From Novosphingobium sp. SCN 66-18 (lineage in GTDB: Bacteria > Pseudomonadota > Alphaproteobacteria > Sphingomonadales > Sphingomonadaceae), in assembly GCA_001725355.1 (NCBI GenBank), contig MEGD01000024.1, positions 1,915 through 65,914 on the forward strand: a stretch of DNA of 64,000 nucleotides. Direction: 5' to 3'. The position numbers and the translations under genes are program-made. This document shows, piece by piece, positions 8,291-16,873 of this stretch. Each line of letters opens with the position of its first letter. Positions within the stretch are counted from its first letter, which is position 1. Below the pieces are notes generated by a model. It was not told where the DNA came from and did not search any database. It worked only from the letters and a program-made list of their open reading frames with translations.

Positions 8291-8595
8291 CAGACACTCC
8301 ATCCATCGCAAACGAGCAATCTGCCGTCCGCCTGCCCTGACCCATCGCGGAGCGCGGGGCCGGGGACAATCAACGGTTAACCCGTCGTTGGGCAAAACTC
8401 GACAAGGCTGTTTATAACATGTGGACAAGGGGTGAACATCCGGTTCGGATGCGAAAGCCCGCGGCGCATGCCATCGCCTTTAATCGTCATTGCAAGGGGC
8501 AAAGCCCCGCGGCAATCCAGAGCCGCGCGCGAAACACTGGATTGCTTCGCTTGCGCTCGCAATGACGAAGGAGGTCAAGCAGAAAACATCCAGGT
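8291..8595. other. Intergenic region with a REP-like element
   Basis: No gene seen. It holds the upstream region of the ybjN-like gene, a lone DnaA-box-like TGTGGACAA near 8420, and the palindromic repeat at 8485-8567. Confidence 0.6.
8485..8567. repeat. REP-like imperfect inverted repeat
   Basis: CGTCATTGC...GGCAATCCAG is followed by CTGGATTGC...GCAATGACG, so the outer and inner parts can pair across about 80 bases. Such CGTCATTGCGAGCG/CAATCCAG elements are dispersed in sphingomonad genomes. It lies downstream of the TPR-SPOR gene. Confidence 0.75.
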
Positions 8596-10896
8596 CTAAC
8601 GCGCGGGGAGCGGATCGACCGCCTGCCCCGCCGGGCTGGTCCACTGGAACCCGCTGACGCCGGCGCGGCGCAACTGGTTGAGGAAGGCCTGCGCGTCCTC
8701 CTCGCTGTCGAACGGACCGGTCAGCAGCCGGAAATTGCTGCGCCACGGCGTGATATAGGGCTTGCGCGCTCGCAGCACGGACGCCTCGCGCACCATCCGC
8801 TGCCATTCGCGCCCCATCACATCGCGATTGGCGCCGGTCAGCACCTGCACCCAGACGCGGCTGGGATTGGCGGGCGGACGGGCCTTCGCGCCCTTGCCCT
8901 TAGCGCCCTTGGTTTCCTTGGCGTCTTTCGCATCCTTGGAGCCCCTGCCCCGGATGTTGGACGCGGTTTCGCGCCCACGCACGCCGCGCGCAGGGGCGGC
9001 CTCCTCCTCCTCGGCGGCGGCGCGCCCGCGACGCCGCGTCGCGCGATCGGCAGGTTCGGGTTCGGCGGGCTTGGATTCGGCGGCCTTGGATTCGGCGACC
9101 TTGACCGGGGCCGGCTTCTCCTCGGGAGGCTTGGGCCGCGCCGGCTGGATGCGCGAGATGTCGACCGCGGCCACGGCCTGATGCCGCTCTTCTTCGGGCG
9201 GACGGAACCCTTCGAACAGGCTGCGGAAATCGGCGGCGTCGGCAGGCGGCGCGGATGCCGCGGGCGAAGACCGGGCCGGTTCGACAATCGCGGTGGGCGG
9301 TGGCGCGGCGGATGGTGCGACCGCCGCGACCTGAACCGGTGGTTCGGCCACGGGAGCCGGAGTCGGCGCGGGGGGCGGTGCGGCGGCTGGAACTGGTGTC
9401 GGAACAGCCTGGGCGGTGGCTGTGCTCCCCTGCACCCGCGACAGATCGAAACCCGGGGACGGTGCGGGAGTGGGTGCTGGTGCTGGTGCAGGCGTCGGAG
9501 TCGGCGTAACGACGGGCGCAGTGGCGGCCGTGGCGACCTGGACCGCAGCCGGGGCAGGCGCGGGCGCGGGCGCGGGCGCGGGCATCGCGGCGGGCGGGAT
9601 GCTGCTGGCAGGCGGTGGCCCGTCAAGACGCGAAGCAGGATAGGGGCGCGGAATCACCAGCGGCCGCTCGCCCGTCGACTGCAAAGCGGCGGTCGAGGCG
9701 GCGGATGGAGACGTCGCCACCTGCACGGGCGTGGGCGCGGCCGCCGAAACAGGCGGTTGCGTGACCGTGCGCGACGGCATGGGTACGGGCGGCGGCACCG
9801 GTGCCGGCGCTGGCGACGGCGTCGGAGTGGGCAACAACGAAACGCCGACGCCCGTTGCCGGGCGGGTCGGGGAGGACGCCGTCGGGGTGGGCGTCGCGGC
9901 TGCAACGCGGACCGGTTCCGCCCGGCCCGGACGGCGGCGCTTTTCGCGGCTGGGCCGGTCCGCCGCCTGCGCTCCCAACGCCTCGCCCGTCGGAATCAGC
10001 GCGGCATCGGCACGCGGCGCGCGCGGATGGAGCGCGGCATATTGGACCACGCGCGGCTCATCGCGGCCGATATCCGCCGCGCGCGGGAAACGCCCGAGAT
10101 TGGCGGCGGCGGCCTGCTGCGCCGGGGTCAGCCGCGGCATGTAGCGCAGATAGGGCGTGATGCCGGCGGCAAGCTGCTGCGGCATCGAGGCATAGGCGAC
10201 CGATACCGCCTCGTCCTGCTGGCCGGAGATCGCCATGATGAACGTGCGCGTGCGCCACGCCGCGCGGTCCTGCGTCTGCAACAGCGGGTTCAGCACGTTC
10301 TCCGCCCCACGCCGATCCCCGGCGATGGCGAGGCTGAGCGCGTAGCGGCGCGCGACTTCGGCATTCGGCCCACGGCTGAGCGCAACCTGGTAGAAGCGCT
10401 GCGCCGTGGCATTGTCGCCGATCAGATCGTAGGCCAGCCCGCGATCCGCCGCCATCGCGAACAGATCGGCCCCTGCCCGTTCGGCATCATCGAAATAGCG
10501 GATCGCGGAGAACGGATCGTCGCGGACCAATGCCGCGCCGATCTGCGCCTTGACCGTTCCGTTGCCCGGCGCAACCTCGTCCGCGCGCTTGAAGAAGCCC
10601 AGCGCGGCATCGCTGTCGCCCACACGCTGCGCGGCGTTACCCGCCGCGATCAGGGCATCGATATTGCGCGGATCGCGCGCCAGCCGGTTGAGCGCGGCGT
10701 TGAGCGCCTGCGTGCCGCCGACTTGCCCGGTGATGGGTTGCACCACAGGGCGCGACACGGATTCCGGCTGGTCCACATCCTCGTCGACCGGACCCGATGT
10801 GGCACGTTGTGCGAAAAGCGCCGAAGCGCTGCAGGCGGCGAGGAGCCCGACCGCAACGCGCGGCCAGACGGTTCGTTTCGACAAATGGCGACTCAT
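8596..10896 (-). CDS. TPR and SPOR domain protein downstream of ftsZ
   Basis: A 766-residue envelope protein. It has a signal peptide (VGLLAACSASALFA, cut near residue 29) and TPR repeats (about 60-270, for example DALIAAGNAAQRVGDSDAAL). A long low-complexity linker extremely rich in Pro, Ala, Thr and Val follows (about 300-640, with repeated APAPAP), then a Lys/Ala-rich basic stretch. A C-terminal SPOR domain completes it (about 680-760, VWVQVLTGANRD and FRLLTGPFDSEEDAQAF). SPOR domains bind denuded glycan strands at the division septum. Together with its position just after ftsZ this suggests a role in constriction or septal peptidoglycan processing. That role is inferred. The linker length is consistent with spanning the periplasm. 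Confidence 0.87.
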   Translation of the reverse strand: MSRHLSKRTVWPRVAVGLLAACSASALFAQRATSGPVDEDVDQPESVSRPVVQPITGQVGGTQALNAALNRLARDPRNIDALIAAGNAAQRVGDSDAALGFFKRADEVAPGNGTVKAQIGAALVRDDPFSAIRYFDDAERAGADLFAMAADRGLAYDLIGDNATAQRFYQVALSRGPNAEVARRYALSLAIAGDRRGAENVLNPLLQTQDRAAWRTRTFIMAISGQQDEAVSVAYASMPQQLAAGITPYLRYMPRLTPAQQAAAANLGRFPRAADIGRDEPRVVQYAALHPRAPRADAALIPTGEALGAQAADRPSREKRRRPGRAEPVRVAAATPTPTASSPTRPATGVGVSLLPTPTPSPAPAPVPPPVPMPSRTVTQPPVSAAAPTPVQVATSPSAASTAALQSTGERPLVIPRPYPASRLDGPPPASSIPPAAMPAPAPAPAPAPAAVQVATAATAPVVTPTPTPAPAPAPTPAPSPGFDLSRVQGSTATAQAVPTPVPAAAPPPAPTPAPVAEPPVQVAAVAPSAAPPPTAIVEPARSSPAASAPPADAADFRSLFEGFRPPEEERHQAVAAVDISRIQPARPKPPEEKPAPVKVAESKAAESKPAEPEPADRATRRRGRAAAEEEEAAPARGVRGRETASNIRGRGSKDAKDAKETKGAKGKGAKARPPANPSRVWVQVLTGANRDVMGREWQRMVREASVLRARKPYITPWRSNFRLLTGPFDSEEDAQAFLNQLRRAGVSGFQWTSPAGQAVDPLPAR

Positions 10897-10956
10897 GTTG
10901 CCGCTCCCTTATCGACATCCCGCAGAACCGGCGACAACAGATCGGCGAACCGGGCG

Positions 10957-10986
10957 CTCCCGCCGTCCGAATTGCGGCGGCGGGAG
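10957..10986 (-). terminator. Possible hairpin after ftsZ
   Basis: A 9-bp perfect GC-rich inverted repeat (10957-10965 with 10978-10986) follows the ftsZ stop on the minus strand. No U-tract follows, so it may be a pause or processing site only. Confidence 0.35.
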
Positions 10987-10999
10987 GTCCGGACGCCCG

Positions 11000-12454
11000 T
11001 TACTGGTTGTTCTGGCGCCCGAGGAAGCGCGGAATGTTGAGCGCGCCGCCATCGTCCTCGTCATCGGCAGACTTGCTGCCGCCGCGCGAAAGATTGGCCA
11101 TGCGTTCGAACAGCGTGCTGCCGCCACCGCCGCCCGGCGCCACGCGCGGGGTGGAGCGTTCGGCCGGGGCGTCGGATGCCTCGCCACCGAAACGCGGGGG
11201 AGCACCCATTTCCTCGGACCCGCCGAGCACGAGTTCATCGTTGCCCGCCACCGAGGCCGGCGGCACGGGCGCCGCGTGTTCCTCGCTGAGATCGAGCGTG
11301 AGGTCGAGGGCTTCGGGTTCCGGTTCGGGAGCGGATTCCGCCACGGGCGGCGTCCAGGCGGGAGCAGGCTCCTGCTGCGCGGCCGGAGCGGGTTCCGGCG
11401 CGGCGGCGGGAGCCGTCGTCGGGAACGCCGGACCGCGCGAGGCACCGGGAAGGTTGAGCGGGCGCGCGGCCTGCTCCGCCATTTCGGCGCTCTGCTCGAT
11501 ACCCGTGGCCACGACCGACACGCGGATCTTGCCATCGAGATCCGGATTGAACGCCGAACCCCAGATGATGTTGGCGTTGGGATCGACCAGTTCGCGAATA
11601 TGGTTGGCCGCTTCGTCGACTTCGAGCAGCTTCATGTCGTCGCCGCCGATGATCGAGATGATCACACCGCGCGCGCCCTGCATCGACACGCCATCGAGCA
11701 GCGGGTTGGCGATGGCGCGTTCGGCCGCTTCCAGCGCGCGGTTCGGGCCATCGCCCTCGCCCGTGCCCATCATCGCCTTGCCCATTTCACCCATGACCGA
11801 GCGCACGTCGGCGAAATCGAGGTTGATGAGGCCGGGCATGACCATCAGGTCGGTGATCGAGCGCACGCCCTGCTGCAGCACTTCGTCGGCCAGCTGGAAC
11901 GCTTCCTTGAAGGTCGTTTCCGCCTTGGCGACGAGGAACAGGTTCTGGTTGGGGATGACGATCAGGGTATCGACGTGCTTCTGCAGCTCCTCGATCCCCG
12001 ATTCCGCCGAGCGCATCCGGCGCGTGCCTTCGAACAGGAACGGCTTGGTGACCACGCCCACGGTCAGCACGCCCTTCTTGCGCGCGACTTCGGCGATGAC
12101 CGGCGCGGCGCCGGTGCCGGTGCCGCCGCCCATCCCGGCGGCGATGAAGCACATGTGGACGCCGTCGAGCGCGCGCTCGATCTCTTCCATCGTCTCTTCG
12201 GCGGCGGCGCGGCCGACTTCGGGCCGCGCGCCCGCGCCAAGGCCCTGCGTGATCGCCGGCCCAAGCTGGATGCGGTTTTCGGCGATCGAGTTGTTCAGCG
12301 CCTGCGCATCGGTGTTCACGACGACGAAATCGACGCCTTCGATCCCGGCGCTGATCATGTTGGCGATGGCGTTTCCGCCCGCGCCGCCAACACCGATCAC
12401 CGTGATGCGGGGCCGAAGCTCATCGATGGCCGGCGGTCCGATGTTGATGCTCAT
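11000..12454 (-). CDS. ftsZ: Cell division protein FtsZ
   Basis: The tubulin-like GTPase that forms the cytokinetic ring. The N-terminal GTPase domain has VGGAGGNAI (22-30) and the tubulin signature GGGTGTG (109-115). The T7 catalytic loop is present around [12 protein letters not shown] long acidic, Pro/Ala-rich variable linker occupies about 330-470. The C-terminal conserved peptide [13 protein letters not shown] at the very end is the site that binds FtsA and other partners. At 484 residues it is long for the family because of the linker, as is usual in alphaproteobacteria. It is last in the dcw cluster. The 180-bp gap to ftsA suggests an extra promoter of its own. Confidence 0.98.
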   Translation of the reverse strand: MSINIGPPAIDELRPRITVIGVGGAGGNAIANMISAGIEGVDFVVVNTDAQALNNSIAENRIQLGPAITQGLGAGARPEVGRAAAEETMEEIERALDGVHMCFIAAGMGGGTGTGAAPVIAEVARKKGVLTVGVVTKPFLFEGTRRMRSAESGIEELQKHVDTLIVIPNQNLFLVAKAETTFKEAFQLADEVLQQGVRSITDLMVMPGLINLDFADVRSVMGEMGKAMMGTGEGDGPNRALEAAERAIANPLLDGVSMQGARGVIISIIGGDDMKLLEVDEAANHIRELVDPNANIIWGSAFNPDLDGKIRVSVVATGIEQSAEMAEQAARPLNLPGASRGPAFPTTAPAAAPEPAPAAQQEPAPAWTPPVAESAPEPEPEALDLTLDLSEEHAAPVPPASVAGNDELVLGGSEEMGAPPRFGGEASDAPAERSTPRVAPGGGGGSTLFERMANLSRGGSKSADDEDDGGALNIPRFLGRQNNQ

Positions 12455-12633
12455 AGCGGTCTCCCGTTCGGGTTGGGTGCGTTTCGGTTGAACTTAGCCG
12501 ACCTGTGGCACAGTTGGATTCGTCGAATAAAGGTTAAATAGACCTTTTCCACAGGATGAGCGGCCGAATGGTCCGCAAAATCCGCTATTCAGCCGCGCAG
12601 CGGTGGATAACGTGCCGTGATCGGGCGCGATCA
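12455..12633. other. ftsA-ftsZ intergenic region
   Basis: The longest gap inside the dcw cluster (179 bp). It contains AT-rich GAATAAAGGTTAAATAG (about 12522-12541) with a TTAA-type half-site and TTTTCCACAGG (about 12544-12554). A dedicated ftsZ promoter is plausible here but no -35/-10 pair is clear. Confidence 0.4.
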
Positions 12634-13917
12634 TCAGAAGTATTCCCGCAACGCACGATAGACACGCGTGACGAGTCCCAGGCCGGAATAGCGCGTGCTG
12701 GGCTGGTAGGCCGGGCCGATCGCACGGATGTCCACGGGATCGGCCGCCGCATAGAGCACCAGCCCGACGAGCGTGGAGGAGCTGGGCGTGGCCAGGCCCG
12801 GCGGCAGGCCGATCATCGTCGGCGGCGCGCCGATCCGCACCGGGCGGCCCAGCGCGGACTGCGCGTAATCGGCCAGCCCCGGCAGTTGCGCGCCCCCGCC
12901 CGTGAGCACGACCTGCTGGCCGCGCTGGCCGGTGAAACCCATCGCCTTCAGCGACTTACCCACCTCTTCTGTGAAATGGCCGAGCTGCTGGGTGATGACC
13001 GAGATCAGCTCGGCACGGGGAATGCGGTTCTTGTCGTCGGCGTGGCGCGCCAGCGGTCCCGCGCCTTCGGGATCGCCCGGCGCGTTGACCGGGATCATCT
13101 CGCGGTGATCGGCCGGGCTGGCGATGGCCGAGCCGGACATGCACTTGAGCCTCTCGGCCTGGTAGCGGCGGATGCCGAAGGCCGAGGCGACGGCGTCGGT
13201 GATGTCGCCCGAACCGAACGGGATGACCTGCATGCCCAGCAACATGCCGGCGGCATAGACCGAAACGGTCGTCACTTCCGCGCCGAATTCCACGAGCGCG
13301 ACGCCGAGTTCGCGCTCTTCCGGCGTCAGGCAGGCATGGCCCGCCGCAACCGGCGAACCGACCACGGCCTCGACCTCCAGATGCGCGTTCTGCACGGTCT
13401 CGGTCAGGTTCCGGATGGGCGCGCCATCGGCCAGCATGACGTGGATGTCCACCGCCAGCCGTTCGGCATGGAGCCCCTTGGGGTTCGGCACGCCATGCGC
13501 GCCATCGAGCGTGTAGTGCGCGGGCTGCGCGTGCAGCACCATGCGGCCATCGGGCTGGATCACCTCGCGCCCGGCGACGAGCAGATGCTCGATATCGTCC
13601 TGTTCGATGCGGCGGCCGCCGATATCGACCTCTACCCGGGCGGTCGTGCTGACCAGCCCCGCGCCGGAGCAGCCGATCCACACCTTCTGCACGCCGGTGT
13701 TGGCCATCTTCTCGGCCCGTTCGATCGCATCGCGCACCGAATGGGTGGCGGCCTGCATGTCGGTCACATAGCCGCGCTTGATCCCCTGCGCGGCGCGGTG
13801 GCCCGATCCGAGCACGATCATCTCCCCCGTTTCCGAAAGCCCGGCGATCATCGCCGAGACGCGGAACGAGCCGATGTTGACCGCAGCGAAAAGCCTGGTG
13901 ATGCGCGGAGCCGCCAC
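12634..13917 (-). CDS. ftsA: Cell division protein FtsA with atypical nucleotide motifs
   Basis: An actin-like protein that tethers FtsZ to the membrane and recruits later division proteins. At 427 residues it has the expected SHS2/1C insertion region. The C-terminal amphipathic membrane-targeting helix GLGLVTRVYRALREYF is intact. The adenosine motif VVLTGGGAQLPGL is good. Phosphate loop 1 reads AAVNIGSFRV, with Asn14 where FtsA and actins usually have Asp. Phosphate loop 2 reads VALVEFGAEVTTVSV, with Glu210 in place of the usual Asp and without the GGGT core. Identity is certain from context and the ends. ATP binding or hydrolysis may be altered. It starts 3 bp after ftsQ ends. Confidence 0.97.
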   Translation of the reverse strand: MAAPRITRLFAAVNIGSFRVSAMIAGLSETGEMIVLGSGHRAAQGIKRGYVTDMQAATHSVRDAIERAEKMANTGVQKVWIGCSGAGLVSTTARVEVDIGGRRIEQDDIEHLLVAGREVIQPDGRMVLHAQPAHYTLDGAHGVPNPKGLHAERLAVDIHVMLADGAPIRNLTETVQNAHLEVEAVVGSPVAAGHACLTPEERELGVALVEFGAEVTTVSVYAAGMLLGMQVIPFGSGDITDAVASAFGIRRYQAERLKCMSGSAIASPADHREMIPVNAPGDPEGAGPLARHADDKNRIPRAELISVITQQLGHFTEEVGKSLKAMGFTGQRGQQVVLTGGGAQLPGLADYAQSALGRPVRIGAPPTMIGLPPGLATPSSSTLVGLVLYAAADPVDIRAIGPAYQPSTRYSGLGLVTRVYRALREYF

Positions 13918-13920
13918 GGC

Positions 13921-14898
13921 CTACTGATCCTTCTCCGCCGCCTTCGCCCGGGCGAGTTGCGCCGCCTTCTTCGCGGCCGCCTTGGCTTCGGCGGCGGCGC
14001 GCTGATCGGCGGCCACTTCGTCGGCGTGGCCGGGTACGCGCAGGTACATGCGATCGGACGCGCGCATGTCGAAGCTTGCCACCTTGCCGCCGAGCAGGCG
14101 GTTCACCCCGTCCATCCGCGCGAAGCCGAGCAGTGCGCTTGCGGACTGGTCATCGCCTTCGGGCAGCGCCAGCACCTGCCCGGTCTTGAACATGATGTTC
14201 CAGCGGCGGTTGCCGATCCATTCGGCTTCGGCGACCTGCGGCTTCAGCGCCGGCGCGACATCGAGCAGGCGCCCGAGATCCTGCACCTTTTCACCCGCGC
14301 CTTCGCCTTCCAGCACCAGCATGCCCTTGGCGCGCGCGGCCGAAACGGGTTCGAGCTCGTGCCCGGTATCGTCGATCAGCACCAGCTTGCCGCCCTTGCG
14401 CAGCACCGCGTGGGGCGATCGTTCGACGATGTCCACCACCAGCGTATCGGGCAACTGGCGCGAAACGCGCGCATCCTTGACCCACGAAAGCTGCATCAGA
14501 TCACCGCGCAGGCCATCGATATCGAGCCGGGGCATCGACTGATCGCGCTGGCCCAGCACCTTTTCGTAGATCTTCAGCTCGTTCATGCGGTTGACGCCGC
14601 GCACTTCGACGCGCTTGACCTCGAACCCGGCGCCCGAAGCGACCTGCGCCAGCTTTTCCTGCGCCAGCATCGGCACGCCGGCCATGCTGGCGACCACCCA
14701 CACGAGCATCGCCGCCACGCCGAGGATCACCGCCAGCACGATCCGGTGCAGCGTCTCCTCGCTGAACGGCAGCCACTGCATCACGCCGTCGATGACGTTG
14801 CCGGTCTGCTTCTTCGCGGTAGCCACCTTGCGCTGCGCGCCCTTGGCCGCCGCCGCGCGCCGCACGCCCTTGCCGCCCCGCCGGATCGTCTGCGCCAT
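13921..14898 (-). CDS. ftsQ: Cell division protein FtsQ
   Basis: A bitopic divisome protein linking early and late components and, with FtsL and FtsB, controlling septal synthase activity. The 325-residue protein has a strongly basic cytoplasmic N-terminus (about 1-45) and one transmembrane helix (about 53-75, IVLAVILGVAAMLVWVV). A POTRA domain starts at FEVKRVEVRGVNRMNELKI, and a beta domain follows with LSWVKDARVSRQLPDTL. The C-terminus is an Ala/Lys/Glu helix (AAAEAKAAAKKAAQLARAK) that looks like an extra coiled tail. Gaps of 3 bp on both sides indicate tight coupling with ddl and ftsA. Confidence 0.96.
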   Translation of the reverse strand: MAQTIRRGGKGVRRAAAAKGAQRKVATAKKQTGNVIDGVMQWLPFSEETLHRIVLAVILGVAAMLVWVVASMAGVPMLAQEKLAQVASGAGFEVKRVEVRGVNRMNELKIYEKVLGQRDQSMPRLDIDGLRGDLMQLSWVKDARVSRQLPDTLVVDIVERSPHAVLRKGGKLVLIDDTGHELEPVSAARAKGMLVLEGEGAGEKVQDLGRLLDVAPALKPQVAEAEWIGNRRWNIMFKTGQVLALPEGDDQSASALLGFARMDGVNRLLGGKVASFDMRASDRMYLRVPGHADEVAADQRAAAEAKAAAKKAAQLARAKAAEKDQ

Positions 14899-14901
14899 GG
14901 T

Positions 14902-15885
14902 TCAGCCCTTCCCCTGCGCGGTAACAAGGCCCTGCGTGGCCGTCAGGCCCAGCGCGTCGGCCACGATCGCCTCGACCAGATCGGCATAGCTCATGCCCAC
15001 GTGCCGCGCCTGTTCGGGCACAAGGCTGAGCGGGGTCATCCCCGGCTGGGTGTTCACTTCGAGCAGGAACAGGCCGGACAGGCCGGGCTGTTCATCGTCC
15101 CAGCGGAAATCAGACCGGCTGGTGCCCTTGCAGCCGAGCAGCACATGCGCGCGCAGCGCCATGTCCTTGCAGGCCTCGGTGATCTCCGCCGGAATCTCGG
15201 CCGGACAGATGTGGTCCGTCATCCCTTCTGTGTATTTGGCGTCGAAATCGTAGAAGCCCGACTTGGGCCGCAGCTCGGTGACGCCCAGCGCCCACGGGCC
15301 ATCAGCGCCGGCGATGACCGCCGTGGTCAGTTCGCGACCGCGAATATAGGGTTCGGCCAGCAGTTCGTCGAACTCCTGCCACGGTCCCTTGGCCTCCGCG
15401 CTGATCGGGTTGCCGTAGTTCCCCTCGGCGGTGACGATGGCGACGCCGACCGACGAGCCTTCGTTGACGGGCTTGAGGACATAGGGGCGCGGCAACGGAT
15501 CGGCGCGGTGGAGATCGGGGGTACGGACCATCGTGCCTTGCGGCATGGCGATGCCGTGCGGCACCAGCGCCTGCTTGGTCAGTTCCTTGTCGATCGCGAT
15601 GACCGAAGTGACCATGCCCGAATGGGTATAGGGAAGGCCCATCAGATCGAGCATCCCCTGCACCGCGCCGTCTTCCCCCGGCACGCCGTGCAGCGCGTTG
15701 AACACGACATCGGGCTTCGCTTCGGCCAGACGCAGCGCGACCGCGCGGTCCATGTCGATCCGCGTGACCGTGTGGCCGCGCTCTTCCAGCGCCTTGGCGA
15801 CGCCTTCGCCGGACATGAGCGAAACCGGCCGTTCGTTGGACCAGCCGCCCATCAGGACCGCGACGTGGAGTTTGGGCAAGGACAC
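14902..15885 (-). CDS. ddl: D-alanine--D-alanine ligase
   Basis: Makes the D-Ala-D-Ala dipeptide added by MurF, using ATP in the cytoplasm. ATP-grasp fold motifs are present: GVPGEDGAVQGMLDLMGLPY, then KPVNEGSSVGV, and the metal/ATP site FLLEVNTQPGMTPLS near the end. I choose the GTG at 15885 (VSLPKLHVAVLMGGWSNE, 327 residues). GGAG lies 11 bases upstream, and the alternative ATG at 15930 would translate a dispersed repeat (15897-15914) into an N-terminus with no family match. It sits between murB and ftsQ. Confidence 0.95.
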   Translation of the reverse strand: MSLPKLHVAVLMGGWSNERPVSLMSGEGVAKALEERGHTVTRIDMDRAVALRLAEAKPDVVFNALHGVPGEDGAVQGMLDLMGLPYTHSGMVTSVIAIDKELTKQALVPHGIAMPQGTMVRTPDLHRADPLPRPYVLKPVNEGSSVGVAIVTAEGNYGNPISAEAKGPWQEFDELLAEPYIRGRELTTAVIAGADGPWALGVTELRPKSGFYDFDAKYTEGMTDHICPAEIPAEITEACKDMALRAHVLLGCKGTSRSDFRWDDEQPGLSGLFLLEVNTQPGMTPLSLVPEQARHVGMSYADLVEAIVADALGLTATQGLVTAQGKG

Positions 15886-15896
15886 TTCAACAATCT

Positions 15897-15914
15897 CCGT
15901 TCGTGTCGAGCGAA
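15897..15914. repeat. 18-bp repeat copy before ddl
   Basis: CCGTTCGTGTCGAGCGAA is the exact reverse complement of 16838-16855 inside murB. The two copies flank murB as an inverted pair. Confidence 0.7.
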
Positions 15915-15937
15915 GAACGGGGCTGGACACAAGCCGG

Positions 15938-16873
15938 TCATGCCTTGCCCACCCGCTGAATTTCCCACTGCAATTCGATCCCCGACTGTTCCTTCACCCG
16001 CCGCCGCACCTCCTCGCCCAGCGCCTCGATGTCGGCGCTGGAGGCGGTGCCGGTGTTGATGAGGAAGTTGGTGTGCTTTTCGCTGACCTGCGCCCCGCCC
16101 ACGGTGAGGCCCCGGCAGCCGGCGCGATCGACCAGTTCCCAGGCCTTTGCCCCTTCGGGGTTTTTGAACGTGCTGCCGCCGGTCTTGCTGCGCAGCGGCT
16201 GGCTGGCTTCGCGCGCGGCGGAAATGCGGTCCATCTCGGCCTGGATCGCGGCTGGATCGCCCGGCCGGCCCCGGAACCGCGCGCCGATCACGATCGCGCC
16301 TTCGGGCAATTCGGAATGGCGATAGGTGTAACCCAGGTCCGCGACCGGCAGCGTGACCCGTTCGCCCGAGCGCAGGACCACATCGCAATCGACCATCACG
16401 TCCTTGACCTCGGAGCCGTAAGCACCGCCGTTCATCCGGCAGAAGCCGCCGACGGTGCCGGGGATCGAGCGCAGGAATTCCAGCCCCGCGATGCCGGCAT
16501 CGCGCGCGGTGGAGGACACGAGAATGCCCGACGCGCCGCCCCCGCAATCGAGCGTGACGTCATCCACCCGCGCCACTTTCGCGAACGCCTTGCCCAGCCG
16601 CACCACCACGCCCGGAACGCCACCATCGCGCACGATCAGGTTGGACCCCAGCCCCAGCGCCATGACCGGCACGGCGGGATCGAGATCGTGCAGGAACGCG
16701 CACAGGTCATCCGCATCCTTCGGCTCGAACAGCCACTGCGCCGCGCCGCCGGACTTGAACCAGACCAGCGGGGCGAGCGGGGCATTGGGGGTCAGCTTGC
16801 CCCTGACACCTTGCGCCGCGCTGCCCGTGTCTCGACTTCGCTCGACACGAACGGATGGTGTGGAGCTGGTCAC
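15938..16873 (-). CDS. murB: UDP-N-acetylenolpyruvoylglucosamine reductase
   Basis: A FAD- and NADPH-dependent enzyme that reduces UDP-GlcNAc-enolpyruvate to UDP-MurNAc. FAD-site motif [14 protein letters not shown] is near the N-terminus, and the catalytic Ser region [10 protein letters not shown] is near residue 225. The C-terminus ends [11 protein letters not shown]. The preferred start is the GTG at 16873, whose GTGA overlaps the murC stop, giving 311 residues. The first 22 residues include [11 protein letters not shown], encoded by a dispersed palindromic repeat, while family homology begins only at [17 protein letters not shown]. No alternative start lies between them, so the repeat is probably translated. 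Confidence 0.95.
   Translation of the reverse strand: MTSSTPSVRVERSRDTGSAAQGVRGKLTPNAPLAPLVWFKSGGAAQWLFEPKDADDLCAFLHDLDPAVPVMALGLGSNLIVRDGGVPGVVVRLGKAFAKVARVDDVTLDCGGGASGILVSSTARDAGIAGLEFLRSIPGTVGGFCRMNGGAYGSEVKDVMVDCDVVLRSGERVTLPVADLGYTYRHSELPEGAIVIGARFRGRPGDPAAIQAEMDRISAAREASQPLRSKTGGSTFKNPEGAKAWELVDRAGCRGLTVGGAQVSEKHTNFLINTGTASSADIEALGEEVRRRVKEQSGIELQWEIQRVGKA
16826..16855. repeat. Palindromic repeat inside the murB 5' end
   Basis: CCGTGTCTCGACTTCGCTCGACACGAACGG-type sequence. Its 3' half (16838-16855) recurs inverted before ddl. It is read in frame within murB. Confidence 0.7.

Noticed and set aside
8395-8440. DnaA-box-like TGTGGACAA near TTATAACATG as a possible origin
   Set aside because: Only one imperfect box, no AT-rich unwinding block and no dnaA, hemE or parAB nearby. 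The dcw context does not mark an origin.
9181-11040. 619-codon plus-strand open frame opposite the TPR-SPOR gene
   Set aside because: Antisense of the Pro/Ala linker; the Arg/Gly repeats simply mirror it.
12520-12620. TTAA half-site plus TTTTCCACAGG and GTGGATAAC as CtrA/DnaA control of ftsA-ftsZ
   Set aside because: No complete TTAA-N7-TTAA site was found and the DnaA-like boxes are each imperfect. I mention the region but do not claim regulation.
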